Shown here piece after piece: positions 1 to 8,399 of a DNA stretch of 64,000 nt; within the stretch, counting starts at the first letter, position 1, and each line of letters begins with the position of its first letter. The translations under genes were made by a program, and so were the position numbers. Location of the stretch: NCBI RefSeq assembly GCF_963675395.1, contig NZ_OY776223.1, positions 62,001 through 126,000 on the forward strand. Direction: 5' to 3'. This DNA comes from an uncultured Vibrio sp. (GTDB lineage Bacteria; Pseudomonadota; Gammaproteobacteria; Enterobacterales; Vibrionaceae). The notes beneath the pieces were generated by a model that worked only from the letters and a program-made list of their open reading frames with translations, was not told where the DNA came from and did not search any database.

Positions 1-768
1 GGTAGCCATTACCTCTGCTAACTCATTGGGAGGGACAGCAGGCATATGCGTTACTTTTGGTTTAACAAACTCATGTTTGATATAGGCTAAGCAGTTACTC
101 TTGATGTAGTTTCTATTAAGAGCAAAATACATGACTTGATTAACAAAAGTACAAGCGCGTTTTACGTTTTCTAGTTGTCCTTTTGCTTGAAGTGGTTTGA
201 TGACTTCAATTACGGCGGTTGTGGTAATAAAGCTCAGCGGTATGTGGCCTAGCTTTGGGTATAAATGACGCTTCAAGAACAAGCGCTTTCGATGACTTGT
301 TCTCACCTTATTCATAATGCGTTTGATTTCTTCTTCACCAAAATCTGTACCATTCATTTCTGCTTCCTTTTGAGCTTCTTCAAGTAACTTTTTACGAGTA
401 GTCGTCTCTTTTCCTTCGTCTCGTTCAAGCATAAGCTCGGCAACCGACTCAAAGGTAAGCTCACTGACAATGGCACCGTCAAGTTTTTGCTTATCACGAT
501 AGATTTTCGGGTCAATGTTATTTGCCATCTGTTCACGAAGCTCTTCTGCTATTTTTCGGACTTCGGCGAGTGCTAGGCTAGGGTATGAACCAAGCCCGAT
601 TTTCTTGCGTTTTTTGGTGTTAGATTCTGTATAGATAAATAACCAGTTCTTTGAGCCATTATTACGTACTCTTAAGTAGAGGTTTCCTCCATCCGATAGT
701 GTGTATTCTTTATCATTTGGTTCTGCTTTTTTAATTTGTGTGTCTGATAATTTATAGATAGCAGCCAT
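1..768 (-). CDS. P4-type tyrosine recombinase (integrase), C-terminus beyond window
   Basis: The minus strand is open from ATG at 766-768 to the left edge (256 codons, no stop), preceded by a strong ribosome site AAGGAGG. The start MAAIYKLSDTQIKKAEP, followed by a LSDGGNLYLRV segment and KKIGLGSYPSLALAEVRK, is the N-terminal arm-binding (DUF4102-type) domain of P4-like integrases of genomic islands. A core-binding SAM-like segment follows from about residue 160. The catalytic R-H-R-Y domain lies outside the window. It is not an integron IntI. It reads away from the cassette array, so the element it belongs to probably extends to the left, with its attachment site between it and the first attC. 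Confidence 0.85.
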   Translation of the reverse strand, partial: MAAIYKLSDTQIKKAEPNDKEYTLSDGGNLYLRVRNNGSKNWLFIYTESNTKKRKKIGLGSYPSLALAEVRKIAEELREQMANNIDPKIYRDKQKLDGAIVSELTFESVAELMLERDEGKETTTRKKLLEEAQKEAEMNGTDFGEEEIKRIMNKVRTSHRKRLFLKRHLYPKLGHIPLSFITTTAVIEVIKPLQAKGQLENVKRACTFVNQVMYFALNRNYIKSNCLAYIKHEFVKPKVTHMPAVPPNELAEVMAT

Positions 769-950
769 GCTGTTACCCTCCTTTTCTTGTGTATGTCCCC
801 TGAACTTATCAATCGATTTAGGGGTACGCAAGGGGGTACTAGAGCTGTGAGATGTAGTGAGAAATAATGATTATGAAAGAGTGTTATTCTATTTTAAATC
901 AAGTGGTTAGGTGGTTGTGTGAGAGTTGCTGAGACCTAGTGAGTCGTGTC
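769..950. other. Intergenic junction between integrase gene and array; candidate att region
   Basis: No gene is seen. An imperfect direct repeat, GGGGTAC-GCAA-GGGGGTAC, lies at about 817-839 just upstream of the integrase start. The array begins abruptly at about 951-959 inside an attC that lacks its usual TAACAA start. An island attachment site here is an inference. Confidence 0.35.
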
Positions 951-1068
951 TGTGAATTCTCAAGAGGGATTCAGCACGCGTGGCATTTTGGGTATGCGTT
1001 AGGTTTAGTGATTAAGGCGTGATGCGGTAACGTCGGTGTTGCGTGCTTCACCCCTTAACTGGGCGTTA
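951..1068 (+). repeat. attC1, 5' end truncated
   Basis: From CAAGAGGGATTC to GGCGTTA it matches the VCR-like attC consensus. The left core (TAACAA plus 6-7 nt, expected to pair with CTTAACTGGGC on the right) is replaced by unrelated sequence, so the left arm has been lost at the integrase side. Confidence 0.75.
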
Positions 1069-1128
1069 TGTTCATGCAGAAAATCAATTGACGCGTGATA
1101 AAGTGTTAAGGAATAACGGGTACAGGAT

Positions 1129-1368
1129 ATGGTTAAGTTTTACTTGGATACAAAGTTGGCAATTATTATGAAGTTGTTTTTCTTTTCGATCGCTTCATAT
1201 TTCTGTTACTCAATATTTGAAGTGTATGAACAAGGCTATGTTGTTGTTGGACCACATACTTCTTATTCTGGCGAATCTTTATTTAACGCAAGAGTTTTCA
1301 AATACGGGGTAATTGCGGCTTGTGCTACCTGGCTAGCTATTGGTGGGGTCAGAGCTAAAAGCAAATGA
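1129..1368 (+). CDS. Small membrane protein, unknown function
   Basis: 79-residue cassette gene starting ATG. Two hydrophobic segments (about residues 10-27 and 56-73) suggest a two-pass inner-membrane protein. An internal Met at residue 11 is an alternative start. It lies in the same direction as the array and ends 54 nt before attC2. No family is recognised. Confidence 0.6.
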   Translation: MVKFYLDTKLAIIMKLFFFSIASYFCYSIFEVYEQGYVVVGPHTSYSGESLFNARVFKYGVIAACATWLAIGGVRAKSK

Positions 1369-1421
1369 ATTGCTTAGAACTACCTGAGCAATCCTTATTA
1401 TTCGCTTAGCAATCATAAACA

Positions 1422-1543
1422 TAACAAAGCGTTTAAGGGGGATTCTCAACGCTTGGCATTTTTGGTTTGAATCGGCTTTAGTGTTTACGGCACAATGGGT
1501 TAGGTTGGGTGGTTGGCGTTGTTCACCCCTTAACGCGGCGTTA
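1422..1543 (+). repeat. attC2
   Basis: Complete VCR-like attC. Left core TAACAAAGCGTTTAAG pairs with right core CTTAACGCGGCGTTA. Confidence 0.93.
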
Positions 1544-1563
1544 TATTACTAAAGGAGGTATAC

Positions 1564-1938
1564 GTGGAAATTGGTGAATTTATTACTACTTGGTTTATTC
1601 CAGTAGGCGCAACACTTCTTTCGTGTTGGTTTGCTGTTCAAGCAAAGAGAGACTCTGACAAATCAGCTTTACTATTAAACCAAGTTAACGATGCTATTCA
1701 AGGCTGGCAAAGCCAAATTATGAAATCAACAGCATCGATATTGGATTCAACTCCTCAAGTAATAGAAGCGAAAGTGCGACTAGAAAAAGTTAATGCTGCA
1801 TCAGCAATAATCGAAACTATGCAAGCTTCAATTGAACATGCTTCTAAAAACCCTCAAGGCGGTGCTTCTGGTCATACTCAGGTTGAGCAATTAAAAGAAA
1901 TGGGTAGTCAGTTAACAAAAATACTGGAAACGATGTAG
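1564..1938 (+). CDS. Membrane-anchored coiled-coil-like protein, unknown function
   Basis: 124-residue cassette gene starting GTG behind a strong AAAGGAGG site. One N-terminal hydrophobic segment (residues 7-25) is followed by a charged helical region that could form a coiled coil (QVIEAKVRLEKVNAASAI) and a Gly-rich linker. The topology suggests a membrane anchor with a cytoplasmic helical tail. An IS30-family element starts 7 nt after its stop codon. No family is recognised. Confidence 0.6.
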   Translation: MEIGEFITTWFIPVGATLLSCWFAVQAKRDSDKSALLLNQVNDAIQGWQSQIMKSTASILDSTPQVIEAKVRLEKVNAASAIIETMQASIEHASKNPQGGASGHTQVEQLKEMGSQLTKILETM

Positions 1939-1944
1939 CCTTAA

Positions 1945-3035
1945 CTTAGTATCAAGTTTGAAGTGCGACACTTTCTACAGATGCGCATGAATATACTCCG
2001 TTGGTGTCCTATACCCAAGTCTTTTGCGTGGGCGCGTGTTTAGTTTGTCCGCAATTTCATTGCAGAGCTTCTGTGTCACGTGTGACATGGAAGTTCGTTT
2101 TGGTAAGTATTGTCGTATCAAGCCATTGGTGTTTTCATTAGTGCCTCGTTCCCATGAATGGTATGGATTTGCAAAGTAAAACAAACAGTTATGATGTTTT
2201 TCTAGTTGTGCATAACCATGAAATTCAGTGCCGTTATCCGCAGTTATCGTCTTAAAAGGTAAGTCAGAGCGGGTCATGATTTTGCTCATTCTTACGTTGA
2301 GCGACCCGCTTGTTCTATCGTCCATTTGCCCAATAAAAGTGTAGCCAGTCATTCTGTCGACTAAAGTCACGATACAGTGCTTGGTTCCGCGGCCAACGAC
2401 GGTATCAATTTCCCAATGACCAGGCTCTTTTCTGTGCTCAGCTTTTGCAGGTCTTTCGGTGATATGACGCTTTGCCGCCAGCCGTCCTCGGCTGTCTTTT
2501 GAGTTATACCTTTTACGCCTTTTCTTAGTGGACTGGCGTAGGTGTTTCCACAGTGTTCCACCGAGAGTTTTGTCGTTCCAGATGTGCTGATAAATGAGCT
2601 CATGACTCATTGTCGGATAGCCTCTCATCCTTAAGTATCCGACGATTTGGTCAGGGCTCCAATCCAGTCGTAGCAAGGCTTCAGGCAACTTGAAGTCGAT
2701 TTTGCTGTAGCGCTTATTTCGCCGTGAGCGGCTCAGCCGGTTGCGCGCCATTTGCTGTGCCCGTTCTGGTTGATAAGAGTACCTATCGAAGAACTTGTTG
2801 TAACGGCAATTACGTTCAACTTCTCGATAGATAGTGGCTTTGTGACGCCCCAGTTGTTTAGCTATTTTAACGGTACTAATTCCTTGCTTTCTGAGAGCAG
2901 AAATCATATACCTTTCGTTCTCAGTGAGGTGCGTGTATTTCATGTTTTTTACTTCTTGGCGGGAGCAAAGTTCATGATTATCGCACCTTACTGTTTTTAT
3001 GTTCAGAGGTGTCGCACTTCGTACTTGAATCCAAG
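1945..3035 (-). mobile_element. IS30-family element, copy 1
   Basis: 1091 bp. The ends are imperfect inverted repeats: left CTTAGTATCAAGTTTGAAG, right (complement) CTTGGATTCAAGTACGAAG, both followed by TGCGACAC. The right end lies exactly 5 nt before TAACAA of attC3. The flanking triplets (TAA left, GGG right) do not match, so the two flanks probably come from different insertions joined by recombination. Confidence 0.9.
1975..2943 (-). CDS. IS30-family transposase, copy 1
   Basis: 322 residues, ATG at 2943. An N-terminal helix-turn-helix (HLTENERYMISALRKQGIS, then VKIAKQLGRHKATIYREV) binds the IS ends. The DDE catalytic domain shows HWEIDTVVG (first Asp), TADNGTEF (second Asp) and WERGTNENTNGLIRQYLPK (Glu), in the order and length normal for IS30. 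The reading frame stays open upstream of ATG 2943, but homology starts there. All copies in the window encode the same protein except the one at 29376. Confidence 0.93.
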   Translation of the reverse strand: MKYTHLTENERYMISALRKQGISTVKIAKQLGRHKATIYREVERNCRYNKFFDRYSYQPERAQQMARNRLSRSRRNKRYSKIDFKLPEALLRLDWSPDQIVGYLRMRGYPTMSHELIYQHIWNDKTLGGTLWKHLRQSTKKRRKRYNSKDSRGRLAAKRHITERPAKAEHRKEPGHWEIDTVVGRGTKHCIVTLVDRMTGYTFIGQMDDRTSGSLNVRMSKIMTRSDLPFKTITADNGTEFHGYAQLEKHHNCLFYFANPYHSWERGTNENTNGLIRQYLPKRTSMSHVTQKLCNEIADKLNTRPRKRLGYRTPTEYIHAHL

Positions 3036-3040
3036 GGGTA

Positions 3041-3161
3041 TAACAAAGCATTTAAGAGCGATTCCCAACGCTTGGCATTTTTGTCTCTGCGTTGGGTTTC
3101 GCGTTTATGGTGCAATGTTTAGGTAGGGCGGTTGCGTTGCTCACGCCTTAATGCGGCGTTA
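3041..3161 (+). repeat. attC3
   Basis: Complete attC. Left core GCATTTAAG pairs with right CTTAATGC. The preceding GGGTA expects a cassette beginning GTTATACCC, but the cassette to its left begins GTTATATTA, so this attC was recombined in through the IS30 copy. Confidence 0.93.
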
Positions 3162-3177
3162 GGGGGAAAAGGAGGCA

Positions 3178-3972
3178 ATGGTGAGTAGTGCATTATTAAA
3201 GATTAAGCGTGCAGAGAAACATTACAGTGAGCTAGCGAGCTTGTTAGCTACACGTAAAGCCTATAGGTATTTTGTAGAAACGAACTTTAAGACTGGGATG
3301 CGAGCTACATTTTCAAAGAAAGACCAAGACGTCGTTGATGAAGCAGCGGTAATCATTGGAGATGTAGTTCATAACTTGAGAGCCGCAATAGATCATATCT
3401 ATTGGGATTGTACATCTGAATTTGCTAAGTCTGATGGTGAAAGGCGTAACATACAATTTCCCATAACATCAAATAAAGAAGCATTTAATAAGTCTATTCG
3501 TCCAGGGTTGCCAGTTCGAGTCTCCGAGTTATTCGCAGATGCTTTAGGTGAACTGAAACCATATCGAGAAAATGGGAATGACCTGTTGTGTGCAATTCAT
3601 GATCTTGATGTAATGGATAAGCACAAGCTACTTATCCCAACTGGAAATTTCACAAAAATAACAAGTGCAGTACTCCAGCAAAAAATACCTGATTTTCCTT
3701 CTGGCTTAGTTAATTGTGGTGTAGGAAATGGCAACCGTGATGTTGCTTGGAATGTAAAGCCAATGACTTGGACGCAACGAAGAAAGGCGAAAATACCTCC
3801 TTCAAATATTATTGAGCAAGAAGTAGATGTACCAGTTGATTTGGTTTTGAATGGTTTGAATCATTTCGTACCAGTTTTGGACTCTTTGAGCCAGCTAATC
3901 AATGTAGCTAAAGAGGTTGTTGATAAATTGAAAGTCGCTGCTAAAGAACAAACTGCGACAACATCCCCCTAA
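3178..3972 (+). CDS. Hypothetical protein with HEPN-like R-x4-H motif
   Basis: 264 residues, ATG behind AAAAGGAGG. Mostly helical. The segment GDVVHNLRAAIDHIYW (about residues 61-76) contains R-x4-H, and DLDVMDKHKLLIPT follows near residue 145. R-x4-6-H is the catalytic signature of HEPN ribonucleases, but the motif alone is weak evidence, so the nuclease idea is an inference. The stop codon TAA is the first triplet of attC4, showing a tightly fitted cassette gene. Confidence 0.6.
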   Translation: MVSSALLKIKRAEKHYSELASLLATRKAYRYFVETNFKTGMRATFSKKDQDVVDEAAVIIGDVVHNLRAAIDHIYWDCTSEFAKSDGERRNIQFPITSNKEAFNKSIRPGLPVRVSELFADALGELKPYRENGNDLLCAIHDLDVMDKHKLLIPTGNFTKITSAVLQQKIPDFPSGLVNCGVGNGNRDVAWNVKPMTWTQRRKAKIPPSNIIEQEVDVPVDLVLNGLNHFVPVLDSLSQLINVAKEVVDKLKVAAKEQTATTSP

Positions 3973-4090
3973 CAAAGCGTTTAAGACAGATTCCCAACGC
4001 TTGGCATTTTCAGTTCAAGTCGAGTTTTGTGTTTACGGTGCAATGGTTTAGGCTGGATGGCAGCGTTGCTCACTACTTAACGCGGCGTTA
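3970..4090 (+). repeat. attC4
   Basis: Complete attC. GCGTTTAAG pairs with CTTAACGC. It begins in the stop codon of the preceding gene. Confidence 0.93.
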
Positions 4091-4132
4091 TAAAACACGT
4101 AAAAATTGGCTTCATTAGAAAAAGGGACAATA

Positions 4133-4762
4133 ATGGCTAGAGGATATCCAACAGATTGGAAGAAATTCTGTGATATTGAAAAAACGTATGGTGGTTTTTC
4201 TAATTACACATTAAAAGCTGGAACTGCAATTGGTGATATTAATCGATTCGCCGCTAGATATGCGCTAGCAGAAGACTTTAATGGCATTTCAATTAGTAAC
4301 TCAACAGAAAGTACGATGTTAGGTTATGAAGCTTTAATGAGAACGCTTTTTATTTGGAGTACATCAGAAACTTATCATAAGCTATTACCAGTAGGCTCTG
4401 GAGGTAAATATACGTATTTAAGTTATTCTTCTACAGAGAAAACGAATTTGCGGAGTACCCTTACAGCCATTGGGAATGATATGAATGTTTTTTATGATTT
4501 TATTGCTAATAGCCCAAACTTAGATCAGTCCCATAGAGATGCTGTTAACGCCTTTTTGGCAGGGCATGACTATAACCCAACGAGGTTGTTATCAAGTATC
4601 CGTCATGTATTTGGGCATGGTGAACTAAGTGCAAATGTAAAACGGGTTAGTCCAAAATCAATTAATAGAATTACCACTGTCTTAAAGGACGTGATACTAG
4701 GGAAAATTGATTCCCATTTCAGCGGATTAGTACAGAGTCACCCTCAATACTCAAACGTGTAA
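4133..4762 (+). CDS. Hypothetical protein with HEPN-like R-x4-H motif
   Basis: 209 residues from ATG 4133, chosen over the upstream in-frame TTG at 4106 because AAAGGGA lies just before it. A helical protein with SSIRHVFGHGELSAN near residue 155. The pattern R-x4-H followed by Gly resembles the RN-x-x-x-HG core of HEPN/Apea-type domains. Such domains act as RNases in toxin-antitoxin and abortive-infection systems, but no partner gene is present and the assignment is tentative. Confidence 0.6.
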   Translation: MARGYPTDWKKFCDIEKTYGGFSNYTLKAGTAIGDINRFAARYALAEDFNGISISNSTESTMLGYEALMRTLFIWSTSETYHKLLPVGSGGKYTYLSYSSTEKTNLRSTLTAIGNDMNVFYDFIANSPNLDQSHRDAVNAFLAGHDYNPTRLLSSIRHVFGHGELSANVKRVSPKSINRITTVLKDVILGKIDSHFSGLVQSHPQYSNV

Positions 4763-4872
4763 GTTTTATAACAATCTGTTTAAGAGTGATTCGCAACGCG
4801 TGGCATTTTTACTATGCGTTGCGTTTGGTGTTTAAGGTGGTATGCGGCGACTTTTGTATTGCGTTGCTCACA

Positions 4873-5107
4873 TATATGGTCTCCCCCAGTTTTGCAAGTC
4901 AGTAGCATGATTAAAAGCGCAGGTTAACTACCATATATACGGCCTGTTTTAACGGCTATTGCCTTGGCCAAGATGAGGCAGTCGAACACGAAGTCCTAAT
5001 CACCTTATCGACTTTAAAAGCCAGTGTGAGCACAAGGTTTTCAACGTGTAGGATTTATCCTGTTATTCATCTCACTACGTACTTTGCAAAGGGTGGTGTG
5101 TGTTGTT
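4873..5107 (-). ncRNA. Predicted bridge RNA/seekRNA region of IS1111-A
   Basis: The 235 nt downstream of the transposase stop are non-coding and identical in position in all nine copies. GTGTGAGCA at 5024-5032 is the complement of the left target half TGCTCAC[A]C, and CACCTTA at 5001-5007 equals the right target half. A minus-strand transcript would therefore present one guide for each target strand, 16 nt apart. IS1111-group elements are known to carry a guide RNA 3' of the transposase. RNA ends and folding are inferred. Confidence 0.55.
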
Positions 5108-6124
5108 TTATGCTGGTTGATACTCTTCATTTTTTGTTGTGACGGCCCAAGCGATCCGCATGAGTTTGTTCGCTAATGCTACTGCTGCTCGGTTTGGCCC
5201 TCGTCGCTCTTGGAGATCTAACATCCATTTACTCAGTTTGTCGGATTTAAATTTGGCTCGTCGTAAGGCGGCTCTAGCCCCATGAACAAGTAAGGACCGA
5301 ATATAAGTATTGCCTTGTTTCGTTATGCCTAGAAGCATCACGTTGCCGCCTGTTGTGTCTTGCCTTGGAACAAGCCCCATCGCAGCAGAGGCATCTCGCC
5401 CAGTTTTGAACTGTTGGCCTGAACCTAGCCATACGGCAACTGCTTGGCTAGTGAGTGGCCCAAAGCCAGGAATTGACATCAGTCGCTTGGCATTATCGAA
5501 TTGTTTGATGGTTTGGTTTAGCTTGTCTTCAAACCATTTGATTTGCTCATCGATATATAAATAGCGCTCATATTGACGTGATACAAGTTCACGTAATATT
5601 GGTGATAGTTGGTTGTTGGCGTCTTCCAGTGTTTCGGGAATGGCTTGTCGAAAAGAGGCTTTTCCTTTGGGGAGAATGATACCGTATTCAGCAATGAGTC
5701 CTCGAACTTGATTAATCAAACGGGTTCTTTCAGTGACGCATAATCTACGCATTCGAATCAGTGATTGAATATCTTGCTGTTCGATAGAGTTGTGTGGAAC
5801 GGGGTAATGTCGTTGGTAAAGGGCCAGCTCAGCAATGGCTTCAGCATCGTTATAGTCATTCTTTTGTTTGCGGCGCTGATTTTTAACATGCTGGGGTGGA
5901 TATAAAAGTACTTTGTGTCCAAGGTTTTCGAATTCACGAGCCCAGTAATGCGCCCCAGAACAGGCTTCCATCGCGATGATAGATGGAGTTTGATTTGCGA
6001 CGTAGTTAAGCAGTTTACTTCGTTGAAGTTTTTTACGGCCGAGGTTCTTTCCTTTATGATTGATTTCAAAAATAAAGAAGATATTTTTTGCTAAGTCGAT
6101 GCCGATGATTTTATGCTGAGTCAT
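5108..6124 (-). CDS. IS110-family (IS1111 group) transposase A, copy 1
   Basis: 338 residues from ATG 6124, preceded by AAAAGGAGAAG; an upstream in-frame start at 6178 is not needed. The N-terminal RuvC-like DEDD domain shows IGIDLAKN (Asp), MEACSGAHYWA (Glu) and KNDYNDAEAIAE (Asp pair). The C-terminal Tnp_20 domain shows SIPGFGPLTSQAV and TKQGNTYIRSLLVHGARAA, with the catalytic Ser region. All nine copies encode an identical protein, which indicates very recent spread. Confidence 0.93.
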   Translation of the reverse strand: MTQHKIIGIDLAKNIFFIFEINHKGKNLGRKKLQRSKLLNYVANQTPSIIAMEACSGAHYWAREFENLGHKVLLYPPQHVKNQRRKQKNDYNDAEAIAELALYQRHYPVPHNSIEQQDIQSLIRMRRLCVTERTRLINQVRGLIAEYGIILPKGKASFRQAIPETLEDANNQLSPILRELVSRQYERYLYIDEQIKWFEDKLNQTIKQFDNAKRLMSIPGFGPLTSQAVAVWLGSGQQFKTGRDASAAMGLVPRQDTTGGNVMLLGITKQGNTYIRSLLVHGARAALRRAKFKSDKLSKWMLDLQERRGPNRAAVALANKLMRIAWAVTTKNEEYQPA

Positions 6125-6224
6125 TGTCTTCTCCTTTTGCTTCGGGACCTGAACACTCCAAGCATGGCCGATGGACATGCGAAGAGGTAGGGGGAGACCA
6201 TCTCATCACCTTAACAGGGCGTTA

Positions 6225-6715
6225 GTTTGCAAGAGGAAAAACGCAGCTATATCGAAAGTTCTAGCGGTAAAAGCTCAAAGTTGAAATTGTCGTATCGGCG
6301 TTCAATTTCAGTGTTAATTAGCGTGGTAAAAATCTAAAATTGGCATCGTTTCAACGGTTGATTTGTTCTTTTGTGCGGCGACTTTTGGGTTAACTGAGTC
6401 GAATTTTTTTGCTGAAACTTTGCTCTGTGAGTTTATTGGTACAAAAGCCGATTTACTTGCTGAAAAGGCGTTTTCTCTGGTGTGGTCAGTTCCACGTGGT
6501 TTCAGTGACTTTGTTGAAAGTCCGCATTGTGAGATTGCCTTTCCAAAAGCGGCTTCTGGCGTTGTGAGTTCGCTTTCTGCGGCGTTGTTTTTTCCAAGTG
6601 ATTTTATTGACTAGCCGCTTTGGTACTACGCCTGACTTAAATGCATCAAAGCACATAAGGTTTATTGCTTGCAAAGCTTAAAATGACGTAAAATCAACCC
6701 TTTGGGTCTGAAAAC
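6225..6715 (+). other. Cassette without convincing gene (family A)
   Basis: 491 bp between attC5 and attC6. Short ORFs occur on both strands (for example an 83-residue plus-strand frame at 6363), but none has a ribosome site or recognisable family. Almost the same sequence recurs at 18692-18767 plus 20746-21164, and related but diverged sequence at 16475-16837 and 48591-48902. The antisense frame is open with LTTP-containing peptide in one copy but interrupted in another, arguing against coding. Confidence 0.6.
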
Positions 6716-6835
6716 TAACAAACTGTTTAAGAGGGATTCGCAACGCGTGGCATTTTCACTATGCGTTGGTTTAAGTGATTTAGGTGGTGTGCGGAAGATT
6801 CAGTATTGCGTTGCTCACCCCTTAACAGGGCGTTA
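6716..6835 (+). repeat. attC6
   Basis: Complete attC. CTGTTTAAG pairs with CTTAACAG. Confidence 0.93.
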
Positions 6836-6941
6836 TGGCGCAGTCAGGCTTTGAAGTCAGTCGCAGCAGTTCAATCAGCATTCTCGATAAATTGTGCTAA
6901 AGCCTTAGAATTCAAATTGGCGTACGTATAGTGAGGTGAAG

Positions 6942-7298
6942 ATGGAAAAGGCAGAATTTATTCAAAAGCACTTGATTGAGAAGGGTGTCCCAGCAGATTT
7001 AACTAAGCCAACTGCATTTATTTGGTCTAAATACAAAGACCCATCTAAAAAACCTTTAGTTTTTCAATCGCCTGCAAAAATACTCATAACACATGGTTTC
7101 TTTATGGGGCTACTATGGGGGGCGTTGATGTGGGTGTTTTTTTGGCATTCAGAGCCAGAAAATTGGGTAACTTATCTTGTCTCATCATCTCTATTTGGCA
7201 TTTGTATGGGAATTATCAACGTATTTCGCACTATTAAGGCTCGAAAGCTTTTGGGTGAAACAAACTGGGAAAAATGGTGTCATCAACACTACGAGTAA
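6942..7298 (+). CDS. DUF6404-like membrane protein
   Basis: 118 residues from ATG 6942 behind GAGGTGA; a GTG six bases upstream is less likely. The N-terminal helical part (FIQKHLIEKGVPADL...PTAFIWSKY) is followed by two membrane segments, THGFFMGLLWGALMWVFFW (about 47-65) and VTYLVSSSLFGICMGIINVF (about 74-93), then a short basic tail. This resembles the DUF6404 family common in Vibrio cassettes; the name is from memory and function is unknown. The gene lies just before IS30 copy 2. Confidence 0.6.
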   Translation: MEKAEFIQKHLIEKGVPADLTKPTAFIWSKYKDPSKKPLVFQSPAKILITHGFFMGLLWGALMWVFFWHSEPENWVTYLVSSSLFGICMGIINVFRTIKARKLLGETNWEKWCHQHYE

Positions 7299-7303
7299 AG
7301 CGC

Positions 7304-8394
7304 CTTAGTATCAAGTTTGAAGTGCGACACTTTCTACAGATGCGCATGAATATACTCCGTTGGTGTCCTATACCCAAGTCTTTTGCGTGGGCGCGTGTTT
7401 AGTTTGTCCGCAATTTCATTGCAGAGCTTCTGTGTCACGTGTGACATGGAAGTTCGTTTTGGTAAGTATTGTCGTATCAAGCCATTGGTGTTTTCATTAG
7501 TGCCTCGTTCCCATGAATGGTATGGATTTGCAAAGTAAAACAAACAGTTATGATGTTTTTCTAGTTGTGCATAACCATGAAATTCAGTGCCGTTATCCGC
7601 AGTTATCGTCTTAAAAGGTAAGTCAGAGCGGGTCATGATTTTGCTCATTCTTACGTTGAGCGACCCGCTTGTTCTATCGTCCATTTGCCCAATAAAAGTG
7701 TAGCCAGTCATTCTGTCGACTAAAGTCACGATACAGTGCTTGGTTCCGCGGCCAACGACGGTATCAATTTCCCAATGACCAGGCTCTTTTCTGTGCTCAG
7801 CTTTTGCAGGTCTTTCGGTGATATGACGCTTTGCCGCCAGCCGTCCTCGGCTGTCTTTTGAGTTATACCTTTTACGCCTTTTCTTAGTGGACTGGCGTAG
7901 GTGTTTCCACAGTGTTCCACCGAGAGTTTTGTCGTTCCAGATGTGCTGATAAATGAGCTCATGACTCATTGTCGGATAGCCTCTCATCCTTAAGTATCCG
8001 ACGATTTGGTCAGGGCTCCAATCCAGTCGTAGCAAGGCTTCAGGCAACTTGAAGTCGATTTTGCTGTAGCGCTTATTTCGCCGTGAGCGGCTCAGCCGGT
8101 TGCGCGCCATTTGCTGTGCCCGTTCTGGTTGATAAGAGTACCTATCGAAGAACTTGTTGTAACGGCAATTACGTTCAACTTCTCGATAGATAGTGGCTTT
8201 GTGACGCCCCAGTTGTTTAGCTATTTTAACGGTACTAATTCCTTGCTTTCTGAGAGCAGAAATCATATACCTTTCGTTCTCAGTGAGGTGCGTGTATTTC
8301 ATGTTTTTTACTTCTTGGCGGGAGCAAAGTTCATGATTATCGCACCTTACTGTTTTTATGTTCAGAGGTGTCGCACTTCGTACTTGAATCCAAG
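7304..8394 (-). mobile_element. IS30-family element, copy 2
   Basis: 1091 bp, same ends as copy 1. The right end is 5 nt before TAACAA of attC7. The left flank CGC fits the expected 3' end of its cassette (which starts GTTATGGCGC), while the right flank GCAAC does not, so the flanks are recombinant. Confidence 0.9.
7334..8302 (-). CDS. IS30-family transposase, copy 2
   Basis: 322-residue protein identical to the copy at 1975-2943, with intact helix-turn-helix and DDE motifs. Confidence 0.93.
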   Translation of the reverse strand: MKYTHLTENERYMISALRKQGISTVKIAKQLGRHKATIYREVERNCRYNKFFDRYSYQPERAQQMARNRLSRSRRNKRYSKIDFKLPEALLRLDWSPDQIVGYLRMRGYPTMSHELIYQHIWNDKTLGGTLWKHLRQSTKKRRKRYNSKDSRGRLAAKRHITERPAKAEHRKEPGHWEIDTVVGRGTKHCIVTLVDRMTGYTFIGQMDDRTSGSLNVRMSKIMTRSDLPFKTITADNGTEFHGYAQLEKHHNCLFYFANPYHSWERGTNENTNGLIRQYLPKRTSMSHVTQKLCNEIADKLNTRPRKRLGYRTPTEYIHAHL

Positions 8395-8399
8395 GCAAC

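Larger units (their letters stand above)
4873..6208 (-). mobile_element. IS1111-A element, copy 1 (IS110 family, IS1111 group)
   Basis: 1336 bp with perfect 12-bp subterminal inverted repeats ATGGTCTCCCCC / GGGGGAGACCAT located a few bases inside the ends. That arrangement is diagnostic of the IS1111 group. Insertion is in the right arm of attC, between CTCAC[A/C] and CCTTAA, with no target duplication. Boundaries come from comparing nine copies. Such elements match the known IS1111-attC group that targets cassette recombination sites. Confidence 0.92.
4769..6224 (+). repeat. attC5, split by IS1111-A copy 1
   Basis: Left part 4769-4872 and right part 6209-6224 surround the IS. CTGTTTAAG on the left still pairs with CTTAACAG on the right, so both halves come from one attC. 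Confidence 0.9.

Noticed and set aside
354..536. 60-residue minus-strand ORF
   Set aside because: Out-of-frame shadow inside the P4-type integrase gene, which is open on the same strand through the window edge.
1..768. Integron integrase intI
   Set aside because: The gene has the DUF4102-type arm-binding N-terminus of island integrases and lacks IntI features; no attI-like site is next to it.
2752..3126. 115-181-residue plus-strand ORFs running out of each IS30 copy into attC
   Set aside because: They begin inside the transposase gene in antisense and read through the attC; no start signal, and the C-termini differ only because the flanks differ.
5310..5564. 84-residue plus-strand ORF repeated in every IS1111-A copy
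   Set aside because: It lies fully inside the transposase gene on the other strand and has no ribosome site; its repetition only reflects the IS copies. The 103-residue minus-strand frame within the same element is rejected for the same reason.
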